A DNA stretch of 64,000 nt from Pseudomonas fluorescens (GCF_902498185.1 NZ_CABVIX010000003.1:124001-188000), one strand, 5' to 3'. Shown: positions 10,735-20,420, counted from the first letter of the stretch. Numbers and translations: made by a program. Notes: a model not told the origin generated them from the letters alone.

Positions 10735-11841
10735 TCAATCGCGCAAATCAGACTCGTGTATCGGGCTCGACCGGCTGGTCGCGCGCTGGTATTGGGCGGG
10801 CCAGGTGGCTTTGTTGCCGCCCAGGTCGTCGTCGGCGTGCAGTGGCCAGTAGGGGTCGCGCAGCAGTTCACGGGCGAGCAGGATGATGTCGGCTTGCCCG
10901 GTCCGCAGGATGTGCTCGGCCTGGGCCGGCTCGGTGATCATGCCAACGGTGCCGGTGGCGATCTCCGACTCCTGGCGTACACGCTCGGCGAAGCGGGTCT
11001 GGTAGCCGGGGCCGGTGGGAATCTCGGCGTTCATCGACGTACCGCCGGACGACACGTCGATCAGGTCCACGCCCAGCGCGCGCAGGCGCCGAGCAAGCTC
11101 GACGGTTTCGTCCGGGTTCCAGCCATCCTCGACCCAATCGGTGGCCGACACCCGCACGAACAGCGGCAGCTCGGCGGGCCACACCGCGCGTACGGCCTCG
11201 GTGACTTGCAGCGTCAGGCGGATACGGTTCTCGAACGAGCTGCCATATTCGTCGCGCCGCTGGTTGCTCAGCGGGGACAGGAACTGATGCAGCAGGTAGC
11301 CGTGCGCGGCATGCACCTCGGCAACCTTGAAGCCGGCCTCCAGTGCGCGCTGCGCTGCTGACACAAAGGCATCGATGATGCCTTGGATCTGGCTCTGGTC
11401 CAGCTCAAGCGGCGCGGTATGCTCCGGGTCGAAGGCGATTCTGGAAGGTCCGACTGGCTGCCAGCCGCCCTCCTCTATCTTGACGCTGCCATGCTTGCCC
11501 AACCAAGGGCGATGGGTGCTGGCCTTGCGCCCAGCGTGGGCAAGCTGGATGCCGGGCACGGCGCCCTGTGCGGTGATGAAGCGGGTGATGCGCTGCAGTG
11601 GCGCGATCTGCGCATCGTTCCACAGGCCCAGGTCCTGGGCGGTGATCCGGCCCTCGTCGGTCACGGCGACTGCCTCGGTGAACACCAGGCCGGCACCGCC
11701 GACCGCGCGGCTGCCCAGATGCACCAGGTGCCAGTCGTTGGCCAGGCCATCGACACTGGAATACTGGCACATGGGCGAGACGGCGATTCGGTTGGGCAGG
11801 GTCAACTGACGCAGGGTATAGGGCTCAAGCAGCAGGCTCAT
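10735..11841 (-). CDS. NADH:flavin oxidoreductase, Old Yellow Enzyme family (XenA/YqjM type)
   Basis: This is a predicted FMN-dependent ene-reductase that reduces activated C=C bonds of enones, and possibly nitro compounds, with NAD(P)H. The 368 residues form a TIM barrel. Cys25 in SPMCQYSS matches the redox-tuning cysteine of thermophilic-like OYEs such as XenA and YqjM. The substrate-anchoring pair is in EVHAAHGYLLHQFL. Phosphate-binding residues near the C terminus lie around GQADIILLARELLRDP. The physiological substrate cannot be told from sequence. It is monocistronic as far as visible. Confidence 0.9.
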   Translation of the reverse strand: MSLLLEPYTLRQLTLPNRIAVSPMCQYSSVDGLANDWHLVHLGSRAVGGAGLVFTEAVAVTDEGRITAQDLGLWNDAQIAPLQRITRFITAQGAVPGIQLAHAGRKASTHRPWLGKHGSVKIEEGGWQPVGPSRIAFDPEHTAPLELDQSQIQGIIDAFVSAAQRALEAGFKVAEVHAAHGYLLHQFLSPLSNQRRDEYGSSFENRIRLTLQVTEAVRAVWPAELPLFVRVSATDWVEDGWNPDETVELARRLRALGVDLIDVSSGGTSMNAEIPTGPGYQTRFAERVRQESEIATGTVGMITEPAQAEHILRTGQADIILLARELLRDPYWPLHADDDLGGNKATWPAQYQRATSRSSPIHESDLRD

Positions 11842-11946
11842 GGGGGACCTCCCGGGACTCCAATGGTTTACCGGCCTGGACCCTCATGTGCTGCGGGGTC
11901 CAGTGCCATGTCTGTCTGAGCCTAGACCAGTTTGCCCCGCCCCGGT

Positions 11947-13656
11947 TCAGCGCGGTTCGATGTGCGCGATCAGCAATTGCACGCTTTCCTGGCCGCGGAA
12001 CTCGTTGACATCGAGCTTGTAGGCGAGCTCTACCCGGCGCACCGTCGGGTTCGGCCACACCTCGCGATCGATACCAAAGGCAATGCCGTCGAGCCTGACC
12101 GCCCCGCATTCGCTCTTGAGCACGACCTTCAGGTGCCGCTCGCCCACCACGCGCTGCTCGACCAGCTGGAACATCCCGTGGAACAACGGTTCAGGGAAAT
12201 GCTGGCCCCAGGGACCGGCGTTGCGCAAGGCGCGGGCCAGTTCCAGATGAAACTCCTCGACGGCCAGGCTGCCATCCGACAACAGGCGGCCGGTGAGGTC
12301 TTCCTCGCGCAGCTGGCGCCGCACTTCCTCGTCAAAGGCCTGTGCAAACGCCGGGAAATTGTCTGCAGGCAACGACAGCCCGGCCGCCATGGCATGGCCG
12401 CCGAACTTGCTGATGAGCTGCGGATGCCGCGCCGCTACGGCATCCAGCGCATCACGCACATGGAACCCCGGCACCGAGCGCGCCGAGCCCTTGAGCATTC
12501 CATCGCCCGCGTCGGCGAAGGCGATGGTCGGCCGGTGGTAACGCTCCTTGAGACGCGAAGCCAGGATGCCGATCACACCCTGGTGCCAATCGGCGTCGAA
12601 CAGGCACAGGCCGTAGGGCATGTCCTCGACGGGCAGGTCCTTGAGCTGGGCAAGGGCCTCGCGCTGCATGCCCTGCTCGATGGACTTGCGGTCCTGGTTC
12701 ATCTCGTCCAGTTGCACGGCCATCTCCCGCGCCAGCGCCGGGTCTTCGCAAAGCAGGCATTCGATGCCCAGGCTCATGTCGTCCAGGCGTCCGGCGGCGT
12801 TCAGCCGTGGCCCGAGGATGAAGCCCAGGTCGGTGGAAGTGATCCGCGCATGCTCGCGCCGCGCCACCTCCAGGATCGCCTTGAGCCCAGGCCGCGCGCG
12901 CCCGGCCCGGATACGCTCCAGGCCCTGGTGCACCAGGATGCGGTTGTTGGCGTCCAGCGGCACCACGTCGGCGACGCTGCCCAGCGCCACCAGGTCGAGC
13001 AGCTCGCCGATGTTCGGCTGCGGCTTGTCCACGTAGTGCCCAAGGGCACGCAAGCGGGCGCGCAGGGCCATGAGCACATAGAAAATGACCCCGACGCCCG
13101 CCAGCGACTTGCTGGCGAACCCGCAGCCCGGCTGGTTCGGGTTGACGATGGCGTCGGCCTCGGGCAGTTCGGCCCCGGGCAGGTGGTGATCGGTGACCAG
13201 AACCTTGAGCCCGGCCGCCTTGGCGGCGGCAACGCCTTCGACGCTGGAGATGCCGTTGTCCACGGTGACCAGCAGCTGCGGCTGGCGCGTCAGGGCGACG
13301 TCGACGATCTCCGGGGTCAAGCCATAGCCATACTCGAAGCGGTTGGGCACCAGGTAGTCGACATGGGCCGCCCCCAGCAGGCGCAGGCCAAGGACGCCAA
13401 CGCAGCTGGCGGTGGCGCCATCGGCGTCGAAGTCACCGACGATCAGAATGCGCTGGCGCTGCTCGAGGGCCTCGACCAGCAAGTCGACCGCTGCCTCGAT
13501 CCCCTTGAGCTGCTGGAACGGCAGCAAGCGCGCCAGGCTCTTGTCGAGCTCGGCCTCGGACTGCACGCCACGGGCGGCATACAGACGGGTCAGCAAGGGC
13601 GGCAGGTTGCCCAGCAATGGCAGGGGCGAAGGCAGGGGACGGGATTCGATACGCAT
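11947..13656 (-). CDS. recJ: Single-stranded-DNA-specific 5'-3' exonuclease RecJ
   Basis: RecJ degrades single-stranded DNA 5'-3' in RecFOR recombination and mismatch repair. The DHH-family signature is clear. Motif I is ILIVGDFDADGATAS, the DHH motif is VLVTDHHLPG, and the DHHA1 region includes SKFGGHAMAAGLSLP. The 569 residues match the family length. The ATG at 13656 starts the conserved-looking MRIESRPLP. yaeQ lies 29 bp upstream on the same strand, so the two may share a transcript. Confidence 0.96.
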   Translation of the reverse strand: MRIESRPLPSPLPLLGNLPPLLTRLYAARGVQSEAELDKSLARLLPFQQLKGIEAAVDLLVEALEQRQRILIVGDFDADGATASCVGVLGLRLLGAAHVDYLVPNRFEYGYGLTPEIVDVALTRQPQLLVTVDNGISSVEGVAAAKAAGLKVLVTDHHLPGAELPEADAIVNPNQPGCGFASKSLAGVGVIFYVLMALRARLRALGHYVDKPQPNIGELLDLVALGSVADVVPLDANNRILVHQGLERIRAGRARPGLKAILEVARREHARITSTDLGFILGPRLNAAGRLDDMSLGIECLLCEDPALAREMAVQLDEMNQDRKSIEQGMQREALAQLKDLPVEDMPYGLCLFDADWHQGVIGILASRLKERYHRPTIAFADAGDGMLKGSARSVPGFHVRDALDAVAARHPQLISKFGGHAMAAGLSLPADNFPAFAQAFDEEVRRQLREEDLTGRLLSDGSLAVEEFHLELARALRNAGPWGQHFPEPLFHGMFQLVEQRVVGERHLKVVLKSECGAVRLDGIAFGIDREVWPNPTVRRVELAYKLDVNEFRGQESVQLLIAHIEPR

Positions 13657-13685
13657 GGGGGTCTTCGAGAGTCGTTGGGTTCAGG

Positions 13686-14228
13686 TCAGCCGCGGTCGCC
13701 GAGCAGCCATTCGAGCTGCACTTCGTGCTGGCCACGGTCATCGGTGACGAACACCGTGCCCTCGCTGATCATCACGTCCCACTTGATTGCCCGGGGCATG
13801 TCGGTGGCCAGCACCTCCAGCACCTCTTGCGGCACGGCTGCGATGTTGAGGTTCTTCAGGCCCTTGACCGCGTCGACCACCTTGGTCTGCCACACGCGCA
13901 GGCTGCCATAGGCCAGCAGGCTGGTGCGCTCGGTACGGCGCGAGCACCAGGTCAGACGCTCGGCGTCGGGCTGGCCCACCTCGATCCAGTGCACCACGCG
14001 GCCGTCCAGGCTCTTTTCCCACAGCGCGGCTTCGTCGACATCGGACAGGCCACGGCCAAAGGCCAGTTGCTCGTTGTACCAGAGCGCGTAGCCCAGCAGG
14101 CGCACGGCCATGCGTTCTTCGGTTTCGGAGGGGTGACGGGCAATGGTCTGCTTGATGCTTTCGTACACGCCGCGATCAAGGTCGGTGAGGTTCAGTTCGA
14201 ATTTGTACGTGGTGGACGGCTGGGCCAT
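13686..14228 (-). CDS. yaeQ: YaeQ family protein
   Basis: The 180-residue protein begins MAQPSTTYKFELNLTDLDRGVY, which is typical of YaeQ. This family has a PD-(D/E)XK nuclease-like fold, and its physiological role is unsettled. The frame extends far upstream, over the start of the divergent CoA-transferase gene, but only the part from the ATG at 14228 resembles the family. Length agrees with the family (about 180 residues). It lies upstream of recJ on the same strand. Confidence 0.92.
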   Translation of the reverse strand: MAQPSTTYKFELNLTDLDRGVYESIKQTIARHPSETEERMAVRLLGYALWYNEQLAFGRGLSDVDEAALWEKSLDGRVVHWIEVGQPDAERLTWCSRRTERTSLLAYGSLRVWQTKVVDAVKGLKNLNIAAVPQEVLEVLATDMPRAIKWDVMISEGTVFVTDDRGQHEVQLEWLLGDRG

Positions 14229-14358
14229 GGGACGCGCTTCTTGCGGAAGAAAAGTCGTACAGTCTACCCGATCCTGGCCTTGCATGCGCCGGACCAGTAT
14301 CTGCCGCTGACGACCTATGATAAAACTCCAGGCTCTGCCCAGCCGCAACGGATGCCCC

Positions 14359-15558
14359 ATGCCTACGCCCAGCAAACCCCTCGTCGGCCTCAAGGTCATC
14401 GAGCTCGGCACCCTGATCGCCGGACCCTTCGCCTCGCGGATCTGCGCCGAGTTCGGCGCCGAGGTGATCAAGGTCGAGTCGCCGGACGGCGGTGACCCGC
14501 TGCGCAAATGGCGCAAGCTGTACGAGGGCACTTCACTGTGGTGGTTCGTGCAGGCTCGCAACAAACAGTCGTTGACGCTCAATCTCAAGCACCCCGAGGG
14601 GATCGATATCCTCAAGCGGCTGCTGGCCGATGCCGACATCCTGATCGAAAACTTCCGCCCGGGCGTGCTGGAGAAGCTTGGCCTGGGCTGGGACGTGCTG
14701 CACGCGCTCAATCCCCGGCTGGTGATGGTGCGGCTTTCGGGCTTTGGCCAGACTGGCCCGATGAAAGACCAGCCAGGTTTCGGCGCGGTCGGTGAGTCGA
14801 TGGGCGGACTGCGCTACATCACCGGCTTCGAGGATCGCCCACCGGTGCGCACGGGCATCTCCATCGGTGACTCGATCGCCGCGCTGTGGGGCGTGATCGG
14901 GGCGCTGATGGCGCTGCGTCACCGCGAGGTGAACGGCGGCGAAGGACAGGTGGTGGACGTCGCGCTCTACGAGGCGATCTTCGCCATGATGGAAAGCATG
15001 GTTCCGGAGTTCGATGTGTTCGGTTTCATCCGCGAGCGCACGGGCAACATCATGCCGGGTATCACCCCCTCCTCCATCCACACCAGCGCCGACGGCAAAC
15101 ACGTGCAGATCGGCGCCAACGGCGATGCCATCTTCAAACGATTGATGCAGACCCTCGGCCGCGACGACCTGGCCTGCGACCCGGCGCTGGCCAGTAACGA
15201 CGGGCGCGACCTGCGCCGCGACGAGCTCTATGGCGTGATCGACCGCTGGGCGAGCAGCCTGCCGCTCGATCAACTGATGCAGGCATTGAACGAGGCACAG
15301 GTGCCTGCCAGCCGGATCTACTCGGCCGAGGATATGTTCAAGGATCCGCAGTTCCTGGCCCGGGAAATGTTTCTCGACGCCAGGCTGCCGGACGGCAAGC
15401 CTTTCAAGATGCCCGGGATCGTGCCCAAGCTGTCCGCCACACCCGGCGCTACCGAGTGGGTGGGACCCGAACTGGGCGAGCATACCGAGCCGCTGCTGCG
15501 CGAGCTAGGCTTCGATGCCGCGGCCATTGCCCGTCTGCGCGAGACTGGCGCGGTGTGA
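14359..15558 (+). CDS. CaiB/BaiF family (family III) CoA-transferase
   Basis: Enzymes of this family transfer CoA between carboxylic acids through an aspartyl-CoA thioester. The 399 residues start MPTPSKPLVGLKVIELGTLIAGPFA, which is characteristic of the N-terminal Rossmann domain. The likely catalytic aspartate is D171 in ISIGDSIAAL. The signature GFGQTGP precedes it. I prefer the ATG at 14359 to an in-frame ATG 42 bp upstream because it begins at the conserved region. Substrate specificity is not readable from sequence. Confidence 0.9.
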   Translation: MPTPSKPLVGLKVIELGTLIAGPFASRICAEFGAEVIKVESPDGGDPLRKWRKLYEGTSLWWFVQARNKQSLTLNLKHPEGIDILKRLLADADILIENFRPGVLEKLGLGWDVLHALNPRLVMVRLSGFGQTGPMKDQPGFGAVGESMGGLRYITGFEDRPPVRTGISIGDSIAALWGVIGALMALRHREVNGGEGQVVDVALYEAIFAMMESMVPEFDVFGFIRERTGNIMPGITPSSIHTSADGKHVQIGANGDAIFKRLMQTLGRDDLACDPALASNDGRDLRRDELYGVIDRWASSLPLDQLMQALNEAQVPASRIYSAEDMFKDPQFLAREMFLDARLPDGKPFKMPGIVPKLSATPGATEWVGPELGEHTEPLLRELGFDAAAIARLRETGAV

Positions 15559-15582
15559 CCCGCGCCTGAAGGCAAGCCGCTC

Positions 15583-16464
15583 ATGGGCATCACTACGCGC
15601 ATCCGACTCCGCTGGGTTCTGGCGCTGCTGCTGGGACTGGCACCGTTGCTGTCGAGCCCGGCGGCGCAGGCCAGGGACAGGCTGTTCTGGCTGCTGCGCG
15701 ACCTGCCGCCCTTCACCATCTTCGAGGGTGACCAGAAAGGCCAGGGAGTGATCGACGAGCTGCTGCCCAGGCTCATCGAGAGCATGCCTGACTACGACTA
15801 TTCTCTGGCGCGGGTCAATCGAGCACGCGCCATCCAGATGCTCCAGGAGCCCAGCTTCACCTGTGATCCTACCCTGCTGTGGACAGAGGAACGCGACCGT
15901 TTCGTGGAGTTTTCAGAACCCTTTCTGGGCGTGATGAGCAGCGGACTGGTGGTGCGCAAGCAGAACCAGGCGGTGGTCGCGCCGTATCTTGAACAGCAGC
16001 AGGTCGACCTGAAGCGCCTGCTTGCCCAGACCCGGCTGAAACTGGGCATCGTTGCCGAACGCAGCTACAGCACACAGGTCGACGACATCTTGCGCAGCCT
16101 GCCGGAAACCGCGATCAGCCGCCACTATGGCCACGAGGCCGTTTCCAGCCTGCTACAGATGCAGCGCCTGGGGCGGCTGCAGCTGGTACTGGGCTACTGG
16201 CACGAGATCCGCTACCTGATCCAGCAGCAAGGCGAGTCGCTGGATGACTACGCTTTCTATCCGATCCAGGGGGTGGCTCGTTATCAGTTCCTGCATGTGG
16301 GGTGTTCAGATACCGAGCAGGGCCGTGAGGCCATCAACCAGGTAAACCAGGTGTTGCACGGCCTGCGCCGCGATACGTTGCCTGGGCAGTACGCCCGCTG
16401 GCTGGACCCACAGGCACGCGATGCGTATCTGGAAGATGCCCGGCACTTTTTCGAAGCCCAGTAG
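15583..16464 (+). CDS. Periplasmic solute-binding-like protein (TIGR02285-like)
   Basis: The 293-residue protein has a clear Sec signal peptide (LRWVLALLLGLAPLLSSPAAQA). The mature part has the pattern of family-3 extracellular solute-binding proteins: RDLPPFTIFEGDQKGQGVIDELL near the N terminus and FVEFSEPFLGVMSSGLVV in the middle. No transporter permease or ATPase is nearby, so it may be an orphan binding or sensing protein. It starts 24 bp after the CoA-transferase gene and may be co-transcribed with it. Confidence 0.78.
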   Translation: MGITTRIRLRWVLALLLGLAPLLSSPAAQARDRLFWLLRDLPPFTIFEGDQKGQGVIDELLPRLIESMPDYDYSLARVNRARAIQMLQEPSFTCDPTLLWTEERDRFVEFSEPFLGVMSSGLVVRKQNQAVVAPYLEQQQVDLKRLLAQTRLKLGIVAERSYSTQVDDILRSLPETAISRHYGHEAVSSLLQMQRLGRLQLVLGYWHEIRYLIQQQGESLDDYAFYPIQGVARYQFLHVGCSDTEQGREAINQVNQVLHGLRRDTLPGQYARWLDPQARDAYLEDARHFFEAQ

Positions 16465-16486
16465 CGCTGTGTCACGTAACGACGGG

Positions 16487-16526
16487 CAAAAGAAACCCCG
16501 GTGCGCTGGGGAAGACGCCCGGGGCT
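16487..16526 (-). terminator. Intrinsic terminator for the DUF3509 gene
   Basis: On the minus strand AGCCCCGGGCG pairs with CGCACCGGGGT (a slightly imperfect GC-rich stem) and is followed by TTTCTTTTG. It lies about 90 bp beyond the stop codon of the minus-strand DUF3509 gene. The plus-strand neighbour ends 22 bp before it but has no T-run on its side. Confidence 0.7.
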
Positions 16527-16614
16527 AAACGAAGCGGGTTGTGCCTCGCAGGACAGCCAGCCAGTACCGGAGCAAAGCACCGCACGACTGTCGTTACACT
16601 ATCTGACGGATCAC

Positions 16615-16896
16615 TCAGGCAAAGGTTCCCTGCACGCGGGGAAGGTTTTGCGAAGCGGCAATGACGCACGGTATCAGTCGCCCTTCGGCGATCTGCAGGT
16701 CACGGTGCAAGCCATCGACCAGATCGACCAGCAGGCGTTGGTCCTGCAACTGTCCAGCAGTGACAGAGCGCTGCAACACCAAGGCACCTTGGCGATCATG
16801 CAGGCTGAGCTGGAGGCGGTCGTGGTTATCGGCTTGGCCCAGGCGGGCCTCGTACGGAGTCAGGGCATCATTGAGCAATCTGCAGATTCTTTCCAT
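16615..16896 (-). CDS. DUF3509 domain-containing protein
   Basis: A small cytoplasmic protein of 93 residues starting MERICRLLNDALTPYEARLG. This resembles the DUF3509 family, which is largely confined to Pseudomonas and has no known function. An in-frame ATG 33 bp upstream (16929) would give 104 residues. Neither start has a strong ribosome-binding site. I chose the shorter form because the conserved family region begins there. An intrinsic terminator follows. Confidence 0.75.
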   Translation of the reverse strand: MERICRLLNDALTPYEARLGQADNHDRLQLSLHDRQGALVLQRSVTAGQLQDQRLLVDLVDGLHRDLQIAEGRLIPCVIAASQNLPRVQGTFA

Positions 16897-16973
16897 CCGG
16901 CTTACTCGCTTGGCTTGGGGAGATGTCATGCTGACCGTCGAGCGCGCCAGAAAGTTCGCGATGGCACGCTCTT

Positions 16974-17414
16974 TCAGTGAGCATGACCTGCCAACATGAC
17001 AGTTTGCCTGTCTCCTTCCACCTCACAGGCAGCCCCCTTGCGAAAGCGTTGCAACAGTCCCCTCAGCCCAGACATCGACAGAGGCCAGCGCAACTCCCCC
17101 AGCACCCACAACTGAAGCCGGCGCGCCTCTGCGGCAAGGTCACGGCCGTCCTGCTCGGGGCGGCCGACAAACAGGACCGCGCGGGTACGTGGCACGCTCG
17201 CCAGCTGCTCGAGCAGCGAGGCACCGGCCTGCGATGCCATGCCATGATCGAGTACCAGCAGATCGATCTTGCTCTCACGCTTGAGCATGCGCTCGGCGCT
17301 GGGCTGGTCCTCGGCGACACGTACGCGAAAGACACCCAATGCATTGAATGCCTGGTGCAGATGCATCAGGTGGAATGGGCGATCCTGGAGGATAAGGACG
17401 TTGAGCCGGTGCAT
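16974..17414 (-). CDS. Degenerate response-regulator receiver protein
   Basis: The 146-residue protein starts MHRLNVLILQDRPFHLMHLHQAF, and AGGAGGTG is well placed before the ATG at 17414. The alternation of hydrophobic strands and helices resembles a CheY-like receiver. An aspartate at the phosphoacceptor position lies in LLVLDHGMAS. The usual acidic pair is reduced to QD (LILQDRPF). The conserved lysine near the C terminus appears as arginine (ELRWPLS). No output domain is attached. It may be a phosphorylation-independent or pseudo-receiver. Its partner is not identifiable here. Confidence 0.65.
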   Translation of the reverse strand: MHRLNVLILQDRPFHLMHLHQAFNALGVFRVRVAEDQPSAERMLKRESKIDLLVLDHGMASQAGASLLEQLASVPRTRAVLFVGRPEQDGRDLAAEARRLQLWVLGELRWPLSMSGLRGLLQRFRKGAACEVEGDRQTVMLAGHAH

Positions 17415-17519
17415 GAGCACCTCCTGCCTGTCTGGGCTTACGGTCGGAGGGCAACACATTAGGTAGGGGTAGCCGGCTTTTCTATAGGAAAAATCTGAAA
17501 GTACTTGGGGATTGAATGC

Positions 17520-17545
17520 AAAAAAGCCCGTCATGCGACGGGCTT
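17520..17545 (-). terminator. Intrinsic terminator of the hom-thrC unit
   Basis: On the minus strand AAGCCCGTC-GCAT-GACGGGCTT forms a perfect 9-bp stem with a 4-nt loop. It is followed by a run of Ts about 20 bp after the thrC stop codon. Confidence 0.88.
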
Positions 17546-17565
17546 CTGTTCAGGCCGGCTGTTTC

Positions 17566-18975
17566 TTACAACGGTTTACCGCGATTTCCATGCTGGCTGA
17601 CAAACGCCTGCACGGCCTTCAGGTCGTTGGCCAGCACGGTGCAGCGCTCTTCCCGGCCGAACAGGTCCGTCAGGTGAGCCGGCAATTCCAGCGCCTTGCC
17701 GACGCCCGCCTTCTCCACCGCTTCGGGGAACTTGACTGGATGCGCAGTGCCCAGCACCACCATCGGGGTGTCGAGGCTGCGGCGGCACTCACGGGCAGCC
17801 TTGACGCCGATCGCGGTGTGCGGGTCGAGCACCTCGCCGGTGCTGGCGAAGACCTCGGCGATGGTTTCGCAGGTCTGCGCATCATCGACGGCCAGGGAAT
17901 CGAACAGCTTGCGCGCTTCGGTCCAGCGATCCTGCTCGACGCTGAAGCCGCCGCCTTGCCTGAAGCCATCCATCAACCCGGCAATGGCGGCACCGTTGCG
18001 GCCGTGCAGGTCGAACAGCAGGCGCTCGAAGTTCGACGAGACCATGATGTCCATCGACGGCGACAGGGTCGCGTGCAGGGTTTCCTTGACGTACTGGTTG
18101 CCGCTCATGAAGCGGTGCAGGATGTCGTTGCGGTTGGTCGCCACGATCAGCTGGCTGATCGGCAGGCCCATGTTGCGCGCCAGGTAGCCGGCGAAGATGT
18201 CGCCGAAGTTGCCGGTGGGCACCGAGAAGGCTACCGAGCGTGCCGGGCCGCCCAACTGCAGTGCCGCGTGGAAGTAGTAGACGATCTGGGCCATGATCCG
18301 TGCCCAGTTGATCGAGTTGACCGCGACCAGGCGGGTGCCCTTGAGGAAGTCCTGGTCGGCGAAGCTGGCCTTGACCATTTCCTGGCAGTCGTCGAAGTTG
18401 CCTTCGATGGCGATGTTGTGGATGTTTTCACCGAGAATGGTGGTCATCTGCCGGCGCTGGACTTCCGACACGCGCTGGTGCGGGTGCAGGATGAAGATGT
18501 CGACGTTGTCGCAACGGCGGCAGCCTTCGATCGCCGCAGAACCGGTATCACCGCTGGTGGCGCCGATGATCACCACGCGCTCGCCGCGCTTGGAGAGAAT
18601 GTGGTCGAGCAGACGGCCGAGCAGCTGCAGGGCAAAGTCCTTGAAGGCCAGGGTCGGGCCGTGGAACAGCTCCATGACCCACTCGTTGCTGCCGAGCTGG
18701 CGCAGTGGAGCGACCGAAGCGTGGGCGAACGCGCCGTAGGTTTCCTCGAGAATCTTCTTGAAGTCGGCATCGGCGATGCTGCCGGTGACGAACGGGCGCA
18801 TCACCCGGAAGGCCAGCTCGTGGTACGGCAGGCCGGCCCAGGAGGCGATCTCTTCCTGGGTGAAGCGCGGCAGGTTCTCCGGCACGTACAGGCCGCCATC
18901 GCTGGCAAGGCCTGCCAGCAGGACGTCTTCGAAGTTCAGGGCCGGTGCCTGGCCGCGGGTGCTGATATAGCGCAT
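17566..18975 (-). CDS. thrC: Threonine synthase
   Basis: This PLP enzyme converts O-phosphohomoserine to threonine, the last step of threonine synthesis. The 469 residues start MRYISTRGQAPALNFEDVLLAG, the typical N terminus of the long (yeast/Pseudomonas-type) class. The PLP lysine is in GPTLAFKDFALQLL. A phosphate-binding loop SGDTGSAAIEG follows. The frame stays open 42 codons upstream, into the end of hom, but that part is not conserved sequence. It lies 58 bp after hom on the same strand and is followed by a strong terminator. Confidence 0.96.
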   Translation of the reverse strand: MRYISTRGQAPALNFEDVLLAGLASDGGLYVPENLPRFTQEEIASWAGLPYHELAFRVMRPFVTGSIADADFKKILEETYGAFAHASVAPLRQLGSNEWVMELFHGPTLAFKDFALQLLGRLLDHILSKRGERVVIIGATSGDTGSAAIEGCRRCDNVDIFILHPHQRVSEVQRRQMTTILGENIHNIAIEGNFDDCQEMVKASFADQDFLKGTRLVAVNSINWARIMAQIVYYFHAALQLGGPARSVAFSVPTGNFGDIFAGYLARNMGLPISQLIVATNRNDILHRFMSGNQYVKETLHATLSPSMDIMVSSNFERLLFDLHGRNGAAIAGLMDGFRQGGGFSVEQDRWTEARKLFDSLAVDDAQTCETIAEVFASTGEVLDPHTAIGVKAARECRRSLDTPMVVLGTAHPVKFPEAVEKAGVGKALELPAHLTDLFGREERCTVLANDLKAVQAFVSQHGNRGKPL

Positions 18976-19033
18976 GTATGCAAACCTTCGGTCTGTGCCG
19001 GCCGTGGCACGCAGCCACGGCCGGCAACTTGAA

Positions 19034-20338
19034 TTAATTGAGCTGTTCGACGCGGATGCGCACGACCTTGCCAACCACGTCCTGCAACGCTTCCAGGGCA
19101 ACGATGGCGTCGTTGATGCCCTGCTCGATCACCCGGTGGGTCAGCAGGATCATCGGCACCAGGCCATCCTGCTCTTCCGCTTCCTTCTGCATGATCGACT
19201 CGATATTGATGCCGCGTTCGGACAGGATGCTCGCCACCTGGGCCAGAACGCCTGGGTGATCCTTGGCCTGGATACGCAGGTAGTAGGCGCTTTCGCAGGC
19301 TTCGATCGGCAGGATCGGGTGGGCCGACAGCGAATCGGGCTGGAAGGCCAGGTGCGGTACGCGGTTCTCTGGATCGGAAGTCATCGCGCGGACCACATCG
19401 ACCAGGTCGGCGACCACCGAGGAGGCAGTCGGCTCCATGCCGGCACCGGCGCCGTAGAACAGCGTGGAGCCTGCGGCGTCACCGTTGACCATGACGGCAT
19501 TCATCACGCCGTTGACGTTGGCGATCAGGCGGTCGGCCGGGATCAGCGTCGGGTGCACGCGCAGCTCGATGCCACTGGCAGTGCTGCGGGCCATGCCCAG
19601 GTGCTTGATGCGGTAGCCCAGCGCCTCGGCGTAGTTGACGTCGGCGGTGGTCAGCTGGGTGATGCCTTCGGTGTAGGCCTTGTCGAACTGCAGCGGGATA
19701 CCAAAGGCGATCGAGGCCAGGATGGTCAGCTTGTGCGCGGCATCGATGCCTTCGACGTCGAAGGTCGGGTCGGCTTCGGCATAACCCAGCGCCTGGGCTT
19801 CGGCCAGCACGTCGGGGAAGGCACGGCCCTTCTCGCGCATTTCGGTGAGGATGAAGTTGCCAGTGCCGTTGATGATCCCGGCCAGCCAGTTGATGCGGTT
19901 GGCCGACAGGCCTTCGCGGATCGCCTTGATCACCGGGATGCCACCCGCCACGGCCGCTTCGAAGGCGACGATCACGCCCTTCTCACGCGCCTTGGCGAAG
20001 ATTTCGTTGCCATGCACGGCGATCAGCGCCTTGTTGGCGGTGACGACGTGCTTGCCATTCTCGATGGCCTTGAGGACCAGGTCGCGGGCAATGGTATAAC
20101 CGCCGATCAGTTCGATGACGATGTCGATCTCGGGGTTGCTCGCCACGTCGAACACATCAGCGGTAATGGGGGTACCGGTAATCTGGCAGTTCGGGTTTTG
20201 CGAGCGCATGGCTATCTGTGCCACTTCGATGCCGCGCCCGGCACGGCGGGCGATCTCCTCGGCGTTGCGCTGAAGTACATTGAAGGTACCGCCACCGACG
20301 GTCCCCAACCCACAGATGCCTACTTTGACCGGTTTCAC
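19034..20338 (-). CDS. hom: Homoserine dehydrogenase
   Basis: The enzyme reduces aspartate semialdehyde to homoserine with NAD(P)H, at the branch to methionine and threonine. The 434 residues comprise an N-terminal Rossmann domain (VGICGLGTVGGGTF), a catalytic domain (WLAGIINGTGNFILTEM, with lysine and aspartate residues following), and a C-terminal ACT domain (YYLRIQAKDHPGVLAQVASIL) expected to bind threonine as inhibitor. It forms a unit with thrC downstream. dsbC lies 82 bp upstream on the same strand. Confidence 0.96.
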   Translation of the reverse strand: MKPVKVGICGLGTVGGGTFNVLQRNAEEIARRAGRGIEVAQIAMRSQNPNCQITGTPITADVFDVASNPEIDIVIELIGGYTIARDLVLKAIENGKHVVTANKALIAVHGNEIFAKAREKGVIVAFEAAVAGGIPVIKAIREGLSANRINWLAGIINGTGNFILTEMREKGRAFPDVLAEAQALGYAEADPTFDVEGIDAAHKLTILASIAFGIPLQFDKAYTEGITQLTTADVNYAEALGYRIKHLGMARSTASGIELRVHPTLIPADRLIANVNGVMNAVMVNGDAAGSTLFYGAGAGMEPTASSVVADLVDVVRAMTSDPENRVPHLAFQPDSLSAHPILPIEACESAYYLRIQAKDHPGVLAQVASILSERGINIESIMQKEAEEQDGLVPMILLTHRVIEQGINDAIVALEALQDVVGKVVRIRVEQLN

Positions 20339-20420
20339 TGTGAACTCCCCATGATACGGACGGCGCCTTGCCGACCGTGAAAACAGCCGCTCCCCAACGG
20401 GAACGGCGTACTGATCCGAA

